DNA from: an uncultured Eubacterium sp.
GTDB lineage: Bacteria; Bacillota; Clostridia; Lachnospirales; Lachnospiraceae
Direction of reading: 5' to 3'
Assembly: GCA_910584595.1 (NCBI GenBank)
Contig: CAJUBQ010000002.1
Coordinates: 53,657-117,656 of the forward strand
DNA: 64,000 nucleotides
Positions 35,250 to 44,728 of the stretch are shown here, in pieces (within the stretch, counting starts at the first letter, position 1; every line of letters starts with the position of its first letter). The notes beneath the pieces were generated by a model. It was not told the origin of the DNA. It saw nothing but the letters and a program-made list of their open reading frames with translations, and searched no databases. The translations under genes and the position numbers were made by a program.

Positions 35250-37367
35250 ATGATTACAGTTATAAATGGAGTTACATCAAAACAGATACTTGCAAATGAA
35301 GTAGTTACTATTTTAAATACGTTAAATTTAGACGGCTATTTCTATTTAGGTTATCCTGTTTTGGGAGGAATTGATGGAAAAATTAAAGTCGATGCATTAT
35401 TAGTATGCAAACAATATGGAGTGGTGCTTTTTGATTTGGACATGTCATGCGGGGAAGATATTGAAAACAAAATAACGTTATTAGATGAATTATATAATAA
35501 TATGGAAGCAAGATTAAAGAGATATAGCTATTTATCAAATCGAAGAAAGCTGCAGGTGCCTATTCATGTTGTTTCATATGCTCCGCGTTATAGATTAAGT
35601 GATGAAGATATCTGTATTTCCCTTGAAGAGTTAAAACAATATTTGGAGTGTTTGAATTGGGAGCAACATGAGAATTATTATGAAAAACTTTTAGAAGCAA
35701 TTCAAATGATTTCAAAAATAAAGAAGCGTGGAAATAGAGCGAATCTTTTAAAGGATACTTCAAAAGGGTCCAAATTGAAAGAAATTGAAAATCAAATATC
35801 TTGCCTCGACAAATATCAAAGTAAGGCGGTTATTGAAACTGTTGAAGGTGTGCAAAGAATTCGTGGATTAGCAGGTTCGGGAAAAACAATTGTTCTGGCT
35901 TTGAAAGTTGCGTATTTATATACGATGTATGAAGATAAGGTTATTGCAATTACTTTTAATAGTCGTGCGTTAAAGGGGCAATTTATTCAATTAATTACAA
36001 ATTTTATTATTGAAAATACAAATGAAGAACCGGATTGGGACAGAATTAAAATTATTCATGCGTGGGGAAGTAAAAATTCAGAAGGAATGTATTTCAATTT
36101 TTGCAAAGCGAATAATATCATTTGCTATGATTATATGGATGCGTGCAGAAAATATGGCCGTAGTGCGGATGCTTTTGATAAAGTGTGTCAGGAAGCGGTA
36201 GAAATGGTGGTCAGTCCCAAGACGTTGTATGATATGATTTTAGTAGACGAGGCACAGGATTTTTCAAAATATTTTTTACAGATGTGTTATATGTCACTTC
36301 CAAAAGAAAGCCGTATGCTTGTTTATGCATATGATGAGCTGCAAAGTCTGGATAACAAAAATGTTGATTCGCCGGAAGAGATTTTTGGATATCATAATGG
36401 AAAACCGAATGTAGTGTTGGATAACAGTAACGGAAAATCAGAAGATATTGTATTATCAAAGTGCTATAGAAATTCCAGGCCGGTTTTAATTACGGCGCAT
36501 AGTTTGGGATTCGGCATATACAGAGAAAAAGAAACACGAGAACAAACACCATTGGTTCAGTTGTTTGAGGATAAAAAACTGTGGGAGGATATAGGATATA
36601 CAATAAAAGATGGTGTTATAGAAGATGGAAAAACAGTTACATTGTATAGAACAGAGGAAACAAGTCCGGGATTTTTGGAGAATCATTCATCGATAGAGGA
36701 TCTTATTCAGTTTAGAAAGTTTGATAATATTATTCAAGAAGCAAATTGGATTGTAGAAGATATCGAAAATAATTTAAAAAATGAGGAATTAAAGTACCAG
36801 GATATTATGATTATTCATCCCGATCCTAAAGTTACGAAAAGCTATGTTTCGCAAATTCGTATCATGTTAATGGATAAAAAAATAAAGTCGCATATTGTTG
36901 GTGTTCAAACGACACCTGATGATTTTTTTCAGGAAGAGTCAATTGCAATTACGCAAATTTATCGAGCCAAAGGAAATGAAGCTGCAGTTGTTTACTTGAT
37001 AAATGCCGATTTGTGTGCGAAAGGGATTAATTTATCACGAAAAAGAAATATTTTATTTACGGCGATTACAAGGTCCAAAGCATGGGTACGGGTCAGTGGT
37101 TTGGGAAATGATATGGATATTTTAATAAATGAATATAAAAGAGTAAAGGAAAATCATTTCCAATTACAATTTGACTATCCAAATGAAGTGCAGAGAAAGA
37201 ATATGAGAATTATTCATAGAGATATGACTCAAAATGAGCTTAGGGAAATAAAGAAGAGTAATTACAGCTTAGAAGACATTGCGTCAAAAATTCAAAAGGG
37301 AGAAATCAGAAAAGAGGATTTGGATATGTCTGTTTTAAATACGCTAAAGGATGTGTTATTTCGTTGA
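35250..37367 (+). CDS. UvrD/Rep-like superfamily 1 helicase of a helicase-DUF2290 defence pair
   Basis: 705 residues, AAGGTGA upstream. The N-terminal part (1-170) has a NERD-like nuclease-fold look (GGIDGKIKVDALLVCKQYGVVLFDLD). Then come the SF1 motifs: Q-like CLDKYQSKAV, Walker A RGLAGSGKTIVLALK (about 207-221), Walker B MILVDEAQDFSK, KCYRNSRPV, and AITQIYRAKGNEAAVVYLIN, ILFTAITRSKAWVRVSG. The next gene overlaps its stop (TTGA) and encodes DUF2290. This two-gene unit matches a system reported as antiviral (helicase-DUF2290, Rousset and colleagues 2022). Mechanism is unknown. Confidence 0.85.
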   Translation: MITVINGVTSKQILANEVVTILNTLNLDGYFYLGYPVLGGIDGKIKVDALLVCKQYGVVLFDLDMSCGEDIENKITLLDELYNNMEARLKRYSYLSNRRKLQVPIHVVSYAPRYRLSDEDICISLEELKQYLECLNWEQHENYYEKLLEAIQMISKIKKRGNRANLLKDTSKGSKLKEIENQISCLDKYQSKAVIETVEGVQRIRGLAGSGKTIVLALKVAYLYTMYEDKVIAITFNSRALKGQFIQLITNFIIENTNEEPDWDRIKIIHAWGSKNSEGMYFNFCKANNIICYDYMDACRKYGRSADAFDKVCQEAVEMVVSPKTLYDMILVDEAQDFSKYFLQMCYMSLPKESRMLVYAYDELQSLDNKNVDSPEEIFGYHNGKPNVVLDNSNGKSEDIVLSKCYRNSRPVLITAHSLGFGIYREKETREQTPLVQLFEDKKLWEDIGYTIKDGVIEDGKTVTLYRTEETSPGFLENHSSIEDLIQFRKFDNIIQEANWIVEDIENNLKNEELKYQDIMIIHPDPKVTKSYVSQIRIMLMDKKIKSHIVGVQTTPDDFFQEESIAITQIYRAKGNEAAVVYLINADLCAKGINLSRKRNILFTAITRSKAWVRVSGLGNDMDILINEYKRVKENHFQLQFDYPNEVQRKNMRIIHRDMTQNELREIKKSNYSLEDIASKIQKGEIRKEDLDMSVLNTLKDVLFR

Positions 37368-38017
37368 AAAATCAGGAAAAAGTATTTAAAGAAGTGAGGA
37401 AGGTTACAAAAGAGTTAATCAGGTGTGGATTAGCAGAAGAGTATAATTTTCCAATGATGCAAAAGGCGGAAGTTGTTTGGGAAAAATATAGTGATATTTC
37501 ATACTATTTAAAAAATATGGAATATTCTAATATATATAGTGAAATAGAGAAAAATCACAATTTTAATGTGAAACTACCTGATGGAGGAATTCTTCAGTTA
37601 ATGTATCGGTTTAACAGTCATGGTACAGAGCTTGAATCTCATAGATTAGCATATTATCCATCACCTTCTTATGAGAATTATCAAAATGATGCAGAATTAT
37701 ATGATGCTGATTACTTGTATGGAGATATTCTTAATAAAGATGTTTTGCCGGTTATTATTAGAGCTGACTATAGCCGCAAGAAAGTGAAAAGTCAGATCCA
37801 TCATCCTTATTCGCATATAACCTTGGGAGATTATAAAAATTGCAGGATTCCGGCTGACCGACCGATATCACCAATTCAATTTGTGAAATTCATAATGGAA
37901 CATTTTTACTATGAACCAAGTTCTCAGTTGAAATATAATTTTAAGTTAGAAAGTATAGTACAATTTGATGAGCATATTGCTGAAATTGATACGAAAAAGA
38001 GCAGAATCATAATATAA
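37364..38017 (+). CDS. DUF2290 protein, partner of the helicase
   Basis: 217 residues starting at TTG 37364 inside the helicase stop, so it is coupled. Features: helical N-terminus; LPDGGILQLMYRFNSHGTEL; ESHRLAYYPSPSYENYQNDA; PVIIRADYSRKKVKSQIHHPYSHITLGDYKNCRIPADRPI; FVKFIMEHFY. Length and these motifs fit DUF2290, which is found beside helicases in defence islands. The conserved HHPYSH stretch with nearby Arg and Asp residues looks catalytic or ligand-binding, but no activity is known to me. Confidence 0.8.
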   Translation: MKNQEKVFKEVRKVTKELIRCGLAEEYNFPMMQKAEVVWEKYSDISYYLKNMEYSNIYSEIEKNHNFNVKLPDGGILQLMYRFNSHGTELESHRLAYYPSPSYENYQNDAELYDADYLYGDILNKDVLPVIIRADYSRKKVKSQIHHPYSHITLGDYKNCRIPADRPISPIQFVKFIMEHFYYEPSSQLKYNFKLESIVQFDEHIAEIDTKKSRIII

Positions 38018-38101
38018 TTGACACCAGATAATTTCGGTATAAGAGTAAAAACCCTTTTCAAGTCTTCACCCGGACAGCTATGAAGCGGCAACTTCAAGGA
38101 T

Positions 38102-38134
38102 AACAAACGCTATGCTGAGAGCATGGCGTTTGTT
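38102..38134. terminator. Hairpin between convergent genes
   Basis: AACAAACGC (38102-38110) pairs with GCGTTTGTT (38126-38134). T-runs are weak on both sides. It lies between the DUF2290 gene and the minus-strand small gene. Confidence 0.6.
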
Positions 38135-38172
38135 GCAGTTTTATAATCCATGTGTTGTTCTTGTAACAGTTC

Positions 38173-38337
38173 TTAATCATTTTGTTTATTCGTCGGATAG
38201 CCATTTCCCTGAAAATCCGTAGTTATATCGTTTGGATTTTTATCCTTTAATCTGTTGGTTCGCTCGTTTATGATACCGGCTTCCCAGGCTCCTTCAGGTA
38301 TGGTGTGTATGGGTTTGTCTTTTTCTGTTGCTTTCAT
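38173..38337 (-). CDS. 54-residue hypothetical protein
   Basis: ATG at 38337 with AAAGGAGG 10 bases upstream; stop TAA at 38173. The hydrophilic product starts MKATEKDKPIHTIPEGAWEA and ends YPTNKQND; no Cys or membrane segment. The strong ribosome binding site makes it credible. I do not recognise a family. Confidence 0.55.
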   Translation of the reverse strand: MKATEKDKPIHTIPEGAWEAGIINERTNRLKDKNPNDITTDFQGNGYPTNKQND

Positions 38338-38381
38338 ACCGTACTGTCCTCCTTTATTTCATAAAGTTAGTATAAACTAAA

Positions 38382-38540
38382 AATTATAAAACATACATTA
38401 CAATTCATCCCAATATTGAAATTGCTGATATCCTGGAGTATAATGTAGGAGGAAAAAGATCAGGACAAAGTGAGAGCGATCAGCAGAAAATAGATACCTA
38501 TCGGATGATCGATGAAATAGAAAAAGAAGGCAGGGGATAA
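38382..38540 (+). pseudogene. Coding-like fragment without a start
   Basis: The frame YITIHPNIEIADILEYNVGG continues to EKEGRG and a stop at 38538-38540, but no start codon is available after the preceding in-frame stop. It reads like the end of a gene whose 5' part was lost. Its family is not recognised. AGGGG at its end serves the following gene. Confidence 0.35.
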
Positions 38541-38542
38541 GA

Positions 38543-39025
38543 TTGGGATGGACCAGAAATAGGTATGCATCGGAAATGCTGGATGATATTTTTATATATT
38601 TTATGCGCACAATCCTGCATTTACAAGAAAGTGGCATTGAGAAACTGCCATTAAAACAAAATTTTACAGAACCGGTTCACACTTATCTGAATCTGGCAAT
38701 GGATTTCATAATTGAGGGGGAAATGCCGGAAACCTCAGAACTGATTTTAAAGTCAGAATATGATAAGATTCTCAAAAACTGCGATTGCAACACAGAGCTT
38801 TTACTGTGCTTAAATATGATCCGAGAGTTATCCTGTCATATTCATTATGATGCGGATATGTGTGATTATATTTTTAACATAGGAAATCTTTGGGGAAACC
38901 GTGTGTCAGAATATGCTGCTGTAACGTTTTATCCAAATCTTTCAATAGAAATGCAGCAGAAGCATCATCTGACAGAACTAGTAGACCGAATGCCTGCGCA
39001 TATGCTTCGGTTAGACAATTATTAG
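38543..39025 (+). CDS. Hypothetical protein, 160 residues
   Basis: Starts at TTG 38543, with AGGGG about 6 bases upstream. It is a soluble, mostly helical, acidic protein (FIYFMRTILHLQESGIEKLP; TELLLCLNMIRELSCHIHYD; FNIGNLWGNRVSEYAAVTFY). No motif points to a function. Its C-terminus reaches the next gene with a 45-base gap, so the two may be co-transcribed. Confidence 0.5.
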   Translation: MGWTRNRYASEMLDDIFIYFMRTILHLQESGIEKLPLKQNFTEPVHTYLNLAMDFIIEGEMPETSELILKSEYDKILKNCDCNTELLLCLNMIRELSCHIHYDADMCDYIFNIGNLWGNRVSEYAAVTFYPNLSIEMQQKHHLTELVDRMPAHMLRLDNY

Positions 39026-39070
39026 AATGATTAGAATTAGATTGATAAAATAAAAAAGGAGGAATTACCA

Positions 39071-39373
39071 TTGGTAAAACATGTCATATTGTGGGAGTTA
39101 GACGATAAGCTTTCCGCACAGGAAAAAGAACGCATAAAAGAGAAAATTAAATATGGATTAGAAGGATTGAAAGGAAAGATTCCCGGATTGCTGGAAATCC
39201 ACGTAAATAAGGATGGATTAAGTTCTTCTAATGCAGATTTAATGTTGGATTCTACGTTTGAGGACGAGGCGGCGCTGAAAAGTTATGCACAGCATCCGGA
39301 GCATGTGAAAGTGGCGGACAGTAAAGTGCGGCCATATACAAAAACAAGAATGTGTCTGGATTATGAAGCATAA
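39071..39373 (+). CDS. Dabb-family (stress-response A/B barrel) protein
   Basis: 100 residues, AAAGGAGG before the TTG start. KHVILWELDDKLSAQEKERI, a mid segment SNADLMLDSTFEDEAALKSY, and HPEHVKVADSKVRPYTKTRM with the conserved His are the Dabb pattern. Dimeric alpha/beta barrels of this family act in stress response or as small enzymes. Which applies here is unknown. Confidence 0.88.
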   Translation: MVKHVILWELDDKLSAQEKERIKEKIKYGLEGLKGKIPGLLEIHVNKDGLSSSNADLMLDSTFEDEAALKSYAQHPEHVKVADSKVRPYTKTRMCLDYEA

Positions 39374-39391
39374 CGTGTTCCTGTCAATGAT

Positions 39392-39435
39392 AAGAAAACC
39401 CTGTCGGGCGTTTAAAGCTGCGGCAGGGTTTTCTT
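39392..39435. terminator. Bidirectional terminator between the Dabb and phosphoketolase genes
   Basis: AAGAAAACCCTG (39392-39403) pairs with CAGGGTTTTCTT (39424-39435). T-rich tracts follow on both strands, suiting the convergent genes. Confidence 0.85.
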
Positions 39436-39472
39436 ATTTACTGTTATTTGATCGTGTTGGATCGTTTACTGT

Positions 39473-41860
39473 TTAATTTCCTTTTGGTGCGGTCCATTCC
39501 CAGTTGCGGATTTCTTCCAAATCCTGGCCGTATTCTGTAATGTACTGTTTGTGCTCGATCAGCTTGTTATTCATCTTTTGAATCAGATGTGCGCCTTTGT
39601 TGCCAAGCTGTGGCAAGTGCATAATCGCATCTTTCACAAGGTTGAAACGGTCGATTTCATTTTGTACACGCATATCGAATGGTGTTGTAATCGTACCTTC
39701 TTCTAAATAGCCATGTACGGAAAGGCTGCGGTTATGGCGATTGTAGGTCAGTTCATGTATCAGTGTCGGATATCCGTGGAATGCGAAGATAATTGGTTTG
39801 TCTTTGGTAAACAGTGCGTCATATTCGCGGTCGCTTAATCCATGCGGATGGGTAGCGTCAGATTCCAATTTGAACAAGTCAACGACATTGATGACACGGA
39901 CTTTCAGCTGAGGCATTTCTTCATTTAAAATCGTAACGGCTGCCATTGTTTCCAATGTCGGTGTGTCGCCGCAGCATGCCATAACAACGTCTGGCTCTTC
40001 ACCTGCATCACTGCTTGCCCAATCCCAGATACTGATACCTTGTGTGCAATGTTTTACAGCCTGCTCCATTGTTAGCCACTGGCAGCTTGGGTGTTTGGAT
40101 GCTACAATTGCGTTTACGTAATTTTTGCTCTTGATACAGTGATCGAAGCAGGATAACAGACAGTTTGTATCTGGTGGCAGATACATGCGCACTACGTCTG
40201 CTTTTTTATTTGTAATGTGATCTAAAAATCCAGGATCCTGATGGGTAAATCCATTGTGATCCTGCTGCCATACGTTTGAAGTCAAAATAAAGTTTAAAGA
40301 AGCAATTGGCTGTCTCCAAGAGAGCTGATTGGTAACTTTCAGCCATTTTGCATGTTGTGCAGCCATAGAATCTACGATACGGATAAATGCTTCATAGCTT
40401 GCAAAGAAGCCGTGGCGTCCGGTAAGAAGATAGCCTTCCAGCCAGCCTTCACACATATGTTCGCTAAGCATGCTGTCCATAATACGTCCGTCTCTTGCCA
40501 GGCAATCGTCGTTGTCTGCAAGCGCTGCATTCCAGTCACGATTTTCTTCTTCGAATGCGTGGTACAGGCGGTTGGACATCGTTTCGTCCGGTCCGAAAAT
40601 ACGGAAGTTTCTGTTTTCTTTGTTTAATTTGAAAATATCACGGATGTAACGGCCAAGCTCGATCATATCCTGCGCTTTTGTGCGTCCCGGTTCCACCTCG
40701 ATACCGTAGCTGCGGAAATCAGGCAGGCGCAGGTCTTTTAACAGCAAGCCGCCGTTTGCATGTGGGTTGTCGCCCAGGCGAGCAGTGCCCTTTGGAGCAA
40801 GTTCTTCCAGTTCTGGAATCAGACGTCCGTTTTCATCAAACAGTTCTTGTGGACGATAGCTTTCTAACCATTCTTTTAATTGATCCAGATGTTCCGGTTT
40901 TTCCATAGACATTGGCACCTGATGCGCACGAAACGTTCCTTCGATCTGCTGTCCATCTACAAATTTCGGGCCTGTCCATCCCTTTGGTGTACGCAGTACG
41001 ATCATTGGCCAGACCGGTCTTTCCGGATCATTTTCGGTACGGGCATGACTTTGGATGGCTTTAATTTCTTCAATTGCTTTGTCCATAGCTTCTGCCATCT
41101 TACGGTGCATATCCATCGGCTCATCGCCTTCTACAAAGTAAGGCTTCCAGCCGCAGCCTTTGAAGAAGCTTTCGATTTCTTCATGAGGAATACGTGAAAA
41201 GATGGTTGGATTGCTGATTTTATATCCATTTAAATGAAGAATCGGCAGTACGGCTCCATCCGTCACCGGATTTAAGAATTTATTGGAGTGCCAGGAGGTA
41301 GCAAGCGGTCCTGTCTCTGCTTCACCATCACCTACAACTGCTACTGCGATCAGTTCCGGATTATCTAAAACAGCGCCGAAAGCATGAGCAATGGAATAGC
41401 CAAGTTCGCCGCCTTCATTGATAGATCCAGGTGTTTCCGGAGCACAGTGGCTTGGAACGCCGCCCGGGAACGAGAACTGCTTGAACATTTTTTTCATGCC
41501 TTCCTCATCCTGGCTGATGTTTGGATATACTTTGCTGTAAGTGCCTTCCATGTAGGTATTTGCGATCATGAAGTTTCCGCCATGTCCAGGGCCGGAAAGG
41601 TAGATCATATCGAGATCGTAGCGTTTGATGACACGATTACAGTGTACATAGATAAAGTTCTGTCCTGGAACAGTTCCCCAGTGCCCAACGATTTTTTTCT
41701 TTACGTGATCCATCGTGAGAGGCTCTTTTAACAGAGGGTTGTCCAGTAAATAAAGCTGTCCTGCGGAGAGATAGTTGGCTGCTCTCCAGTACGCATCCAT
41801 TTTCTGAAGAAGTTCTTCGGATAATGGCTGTTTTTCCAGGCATGTTGTCGTATCAGACAT
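39473..41860 (-). CDS. xfp: Xylulose-5-phosphate/fructose-6-phosphate phosphoketolase
   Basis: 795 residues, full length, GGAAGGAG before the ATG. Diagnostic segments: YLSAGQLYLLDNPLL, HWGTVPGQNFIYVHCNRVI, SGPGHGGNFMIANTYMEG, ThDP-binding VVGDGEAETGPLATSWHSNK, SNVWQQDHNGFTHQDPGF, and FAFHGYPTLIHEL. It cleaves xylulose-5-P (and often fructose-6-P) with phosphate to acetyl-P plus an aldose phosphate. This gives a non-oxidative route from pentoses to acetate in an anaerobe. It is a single gene with its own promoter. Confidence 0.97.
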   Translation of the reverse strand: MSDTTTCLEKQPLSEELLQKMDAYWRAANYLSAGQLYLLDNPLLKEPLTMDHVKKKIVGHWGTVPGQNFIYVHCNRVIKRYDLDMIYLSGPGHGGNFMIANTYMEGTYSKVYPNISQDEEGMKKMFKQFSFPGGVPSHCAPETPGSINEGGELGYSIAHAFGAVLDNPELIAVAVVGDGEAETGPLATSWHSNKFLNPVTDGAVLPILHLNGYKISNPTIFSRIPHEEIESFFKGCGWKPYFVEGDEPMDMHRKMAEAMDKAIEEIKAIQSHARTENDPERPVWPMIVLRTPKGWTGPKFVDGQQIEGTFRAHQVPMSMEKPEHLDQLKEWLESYRPQELFDENGRLIPELEELAPKGTARLGDNPHANGGLLLKDLRLPDFRSYGIEVEPGRTKAQDMIELGRYIRDIFKLNKENRNFRIFGPDETMSNRLYHAFEEENRDWNAALADNDDCLARDGRIMDSMLSEHMCEGWLEGYLLTGRHGFFASYEAFIRIVDSMAAQHAKWLKVTNQLSWRQPIASLNFILTSNVWQQDHNGFTHQDPGFLDHITNKKADVVRMYLPPDTNCLLSCFDHCIKSKNYVNAIVASKHPSCQWLTMEQAVKHCTQGISIWDWASSDAGEEPDVVMACCGDTPTLETMAAVTILNEEMPQLKVRVINVVDLFKLESDATHPHGLSDREYDALFTKDKPIIFAFHGYPTLIHELTYNRHNRSLSVHGYLEEGTITTPFDMRVQNEIDRFNLVKDAIMHLPQLGNKGAHLIQKMNNKLIEHKQYITEYGQDLEEIRNWEWTAPKGN

Positions 41861-41904
41861 ATGTATGCTCCTTCCTTTTGTGGATATTTTTGTTACCAGA
41901 TAAA

Positions 41905-41933
41905 ATTATAGCGCTAAGTCTGCTAAGATGCAA
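41905..41933 (-). promoter_or_regulatory. Promoter of the phosphoketolase gene
   Basis: Minus strand: TTGCAT (41933-41928), 17-base spacer, TATAAT (41910-41905). Confidence 0.8.
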
Positions 41934-42023
41934 TTAGATGCGAATATAAATTTAAAAAAACCTAAAAAAAAGTTTTTGCTTTAGATAAAACATAAGTGAT
42001 GCCTTTTGTATCATATGGTTTAC

Positions 42024-43301
42024 TCATGAACGTAAGGAATTTAAATCTTCATAAAATTTAGGATAAGATATGCATACGCATTCTGCATTTGCAATCTCAG
42101 CGCCTCCATCTGCACAGAGCGCGGCAATCGCAAAAGCCATCGCAATCCGGTGGTCGTCCTGCGGATGGATCTGTGCATAGTGCAGTGGTTTGCCGCCATG
42201 AATCACCATACCGTCTTCTGTAGCTGTCACATCGGCGCCCATAGACTTTAAGTTTGAGACAATTGTGTCGATGCGGTTGGATTCTTTTACTTTTAATTCA
42301 GCGGCATCTTTAATGATCGTCGTACCATCCGCAAAAGCGGCCATAATGGCGAGAACCGGAATTTCGTCAATTAACGCGGGAATAAGATCGCCTTCGATGA
42401 TGGTTCCTTTCAGGCTGCTTGTTTTGACCAGAAGATCACAAACCGGCTCTCCGGATGTTGTATGTTCATTTAATTTTGTGATATCTCCCTGCATAGCTTT
42501 GGCTGCTCGCAAGATGCCATCTCTGGTTGGGTTAACGCCTACATTATGGATCAGTACTTGTGCGTTTGGCACGAGCAATGCAGCCGCAATAAAGTAAGCA
42601 GCGGAAGAAATATCGCCGGGAACTTCGATTTTTTGACCGGTTAGTACCGGGTCGGGCCAGATTTGCGCTGTTGTATCCTGAGTGGATATGCGGGCGCCAA
42701 AAGAAGCAAGCATTTGTTCCGTATGATTTCTGGATAGAGACGGTTCGGTAACGCTTGTCTTATCATCTGCATATAATCCGGCAAGCAGAACGCAGGATTT
42801 TACCTGTGCTGAGGCGACCGGTGACGTGTAATGTATCCCATGTAAAGCAGAGCCATTGATTTGTAACGGGGTGCAGTCGTTTCCTTTGATTCCTTTTATA
42901 TCAGCGCCCATTTCCCTGAGCGGAGTGATAATGCGCTTCATCGGGCGTTTCTGAATCGAAGCGTCTCCGGTTAATGAGGAAGAAAAAGGCTGGCCTGCGA
43001 GGATGCCGGAAAGCAGACGGACGGTTGTGCCGCTGTTGCCTGCATCCAACATGGAGACAGGTGGGCGCAGACCATGCAGCCCTTTGCCATAAATGCGGAT
43101 ACATTCTTTTGTGTTTTCTATCGTAATGCCTAATTTTTGAAAACAGGATATGGTAGAAAGGCAGTCTGCGCCTTGCAAAAAGTGGGTGACTTCTGTCAGG
43201 CCGTCAGCCAGCGCACCGAACATGACGCTTCGATGGGATATGGATTTATCGCCTGGGATATGGATTTCTCCTTTGAGAGAACTACAAGGCTTTATAAACA
43301 T
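42024..43301 (-). CDS. aroA: 3-phosphoshikimate 1-carboxyvinyltransferase (EPSP synthase)
   Basis: 425 residues, AAAGGAG before the ATG. GEIHIPGDKSISHRSVMFGA, LDAGNSGTTVRLLSGILAGQ, GDASIQKRPMKRIITPL, LKVKESNRIDTIVSNL, and DDHRIAMAFAIAAL mark EPSP synthase. It joins shikimate-3-P and PEP on the way to chorismate. It lies 63 bases behind tyrA on the same strand, probably one aromatic-amino-acid unit. The ending is complete. Confidence 0.97.
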   Translation of the reverse strand: MFIKPCSSLKGEIHIPGDKSISHRSVMFGALADGLTEVTHFLQGADCLSTISCFQKLGITIENTKECIRIYGKGLHGLRPPVSMLDAGNSGTTVRLLSGILAGQPFSSSLTGDASIQKRPMKRIITPLREMGADIKGIKGNDCTPLQINGSALHGIHYTSPVASAQVKSCVLLAGLYADDKTSVTEPSLSRNHTEQMLASFGARISTQDTTAQIWPDPVLTGQKIEVPGDISSAAYFIAAALLVPNAQVLIHNVGVNPTRDGILRAAKAMQGDITKLNEHTTSGEPVCDLLVKTSSLKGTIIEGDLIPALIDEIPVLAIMAAFADGTTIIKDAAELKVKESNRIDTIVSNLKSMGADVTATEDGMVIHGGKPLHYAQIHPQDDHRIAMAFAIAALCADGGAEIANAECVCISYPKFYEDLNSLRS

Positions 43302-43364
43302 GATAGAATCTCCTTTGTCTGATTTTGTTGTAACAGTTCCGATTTCTTTTCCTGATACAAATAA

Positions 43365-44492
43365 TTATCGTTCATAAACAGTATAATGATATTTTTTAAG
43401 CAAAACAGCGGTAGTGTCCAAAGAAGTTTGGTCATACAGCTCGATATGCAGCACACCGTCTTCGAACTCGCGGTTATGTACGATGCCGATGTTTTTGATA
43501 TTAATCCCATTGCTGGCAAGCAACGTCGCCAATGTGGCAATACCGCCGACCTCGTCTATTAAATCACAATATAATTCGTATACCGGTTGGATAGAACCGG
43601 ATTGCCGGATCGTTAAGGAGTCACGGTAGTCTTTGGCATTTGTAAAATAGGCGTTCATATCTTCTTTGCTTTCTGCTTCAATAAAAGAACGAAGCTTTGT
43701 AAGCTGCGCTGCGAACAAATCTATTAAGCGAAGCACCTGTTCTTTGTTGGAAAGACAAATATCCTGCCACATGACGGGAGACGATGCAGCGATACGTGTC
43801 ATATCCCGAAATCCTCCGGCGGCTATCGTTTTCATTGTATATGCAGAGTCGTCGATCTCTTTTACCAGATTAACCAGGCTATAGGCAAGTACATGCGGCA
43901 GATGGCTGATGGCGGCAGTCGCAAAATCATGCAAGTCGTAATCCAGTACAAGCGGAATAGCGCCAAGAGAGGATACAAGGTCACGCAAACGGCTGACTTG
44001 CTGTTTTTCTGTTTTGGAAGATGGCGTAAGGATATAATATGCATTTTCCAGCAAATATGGGGTAGCGGCGGCAAACCCTGTTTTTTCCGATCCCGCCATT
44101 GGATGACCGCCGATAAAATGCGCTTCTAATCCGGCTTTGACTGCGGCACGATGAATATCTCCTTTTACGCTGCCAACATCCGTTAAAACAGTATGGGGAG
44201 CAATGATTTCTTTTAACTGCGTCAAATAAGAAAGGTTTTGCTGTACCGGTGTGCACAGAAAAATATAATCAGAATCAGAAATTTCATGCAGACTTAACAT
44301 CTTGCTGTTTTCAATGATTCCGGCTTGATAAGCCTGCGTAATGGTAGACAGATGCCCGGAGACGGCATATAGCTTAATTTGCGGGGAAACTCGTTTTAAT
44401 GTTTTAGCAATTGACCCGCCAATCAGACCTAAACCGATAAAACTGATTTTTTTTATGTTGTCTTTGATGTTGCTACTATGATTCTTTTCCAT
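43365..44492 (-). CDS. tyrA: Prephenate dehydrogenase with C-terminal ACT domain
   Basis: 375 residues. NAD-binding ISFIGLGLIGGSIAKTLK, IGGHPMAGSEKTGFAAA, catalytic-His segment AAISHLPHVLAYSLVNLV, and FRDMTRIAASSPVMWQDI are TyrA features. The ACT domain from about 300 (VGGIATLATLLASNGINIKN) should bind tyrosine or phenylalanine for feedback. It makes 4-hydroxyphenylpyruvate for tyrosine synthesis. GAGGA lies before the ATG. aroA follows. Confidence 0.95.
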   Translation of the reverse strand: MEKNHSSNIKDNIKKISFIGLGLIGGSIAKTLKRVSPQIKLYAVSGHLSTITQAYQAGIIENSKMLSLHEISDSDYIFLCTPVQQNLSYLTQLKEIIAPHTVLTDVGSVKGDIHRAAVKAGLEAHFIGGHPMAGSEKTGFAAATPYLLENAYYILTPSSKTEKQQVSRLRDLVSSLGAIPLVLDYDLHDFATAAISHLPHVLAYSLVNLVKEIDDSAYTMKTIAAGGFRDMTRIAASSPVMWQDICLSNKEQVLRLIDLFAAQLTKLRSFIEAESKEDMNAYFTNAKDYRDSLTIRQSGSIQPVYELYCDLIDEVGGIATLATLLASNGINIKNIGIVHNREFEDGVLHIELYDQTSLDTTAVLLKKYHYTVYER

Positions 44493-44654
44493 GATAAGAG
44501 TGTTCCTCGTTTTCTGTTTAGATTTGAGATTTTGGTTTGGAATACTACAAATATTTTACTGATTTGCAGTTGGAAAGTCAATGCTGTTGTGAGAAAACAA
44601 TGTATTGTATATTATGCCAGATACAGAATGAAAAAAATGAAATAATTGTTGTAA

Positions 44655-44683
44655 TTGACCATGAACTTTGTTAAAATTAATAT
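44655..44683 (+). promoter_or_regulatory. Promoter of the EF-G paralogue
   Basis: TTGACC (44655-44660), 17-base spacer, TAATAT (44678-44683), with AGGAGG at 44713-44718 before the ATG. Confidence 0.7.
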
Positions 44684-44728
44684 AGTGTTTGTAACAAAAC
44701 AAATATATGTGCAGGAGGTAAGAGATTC

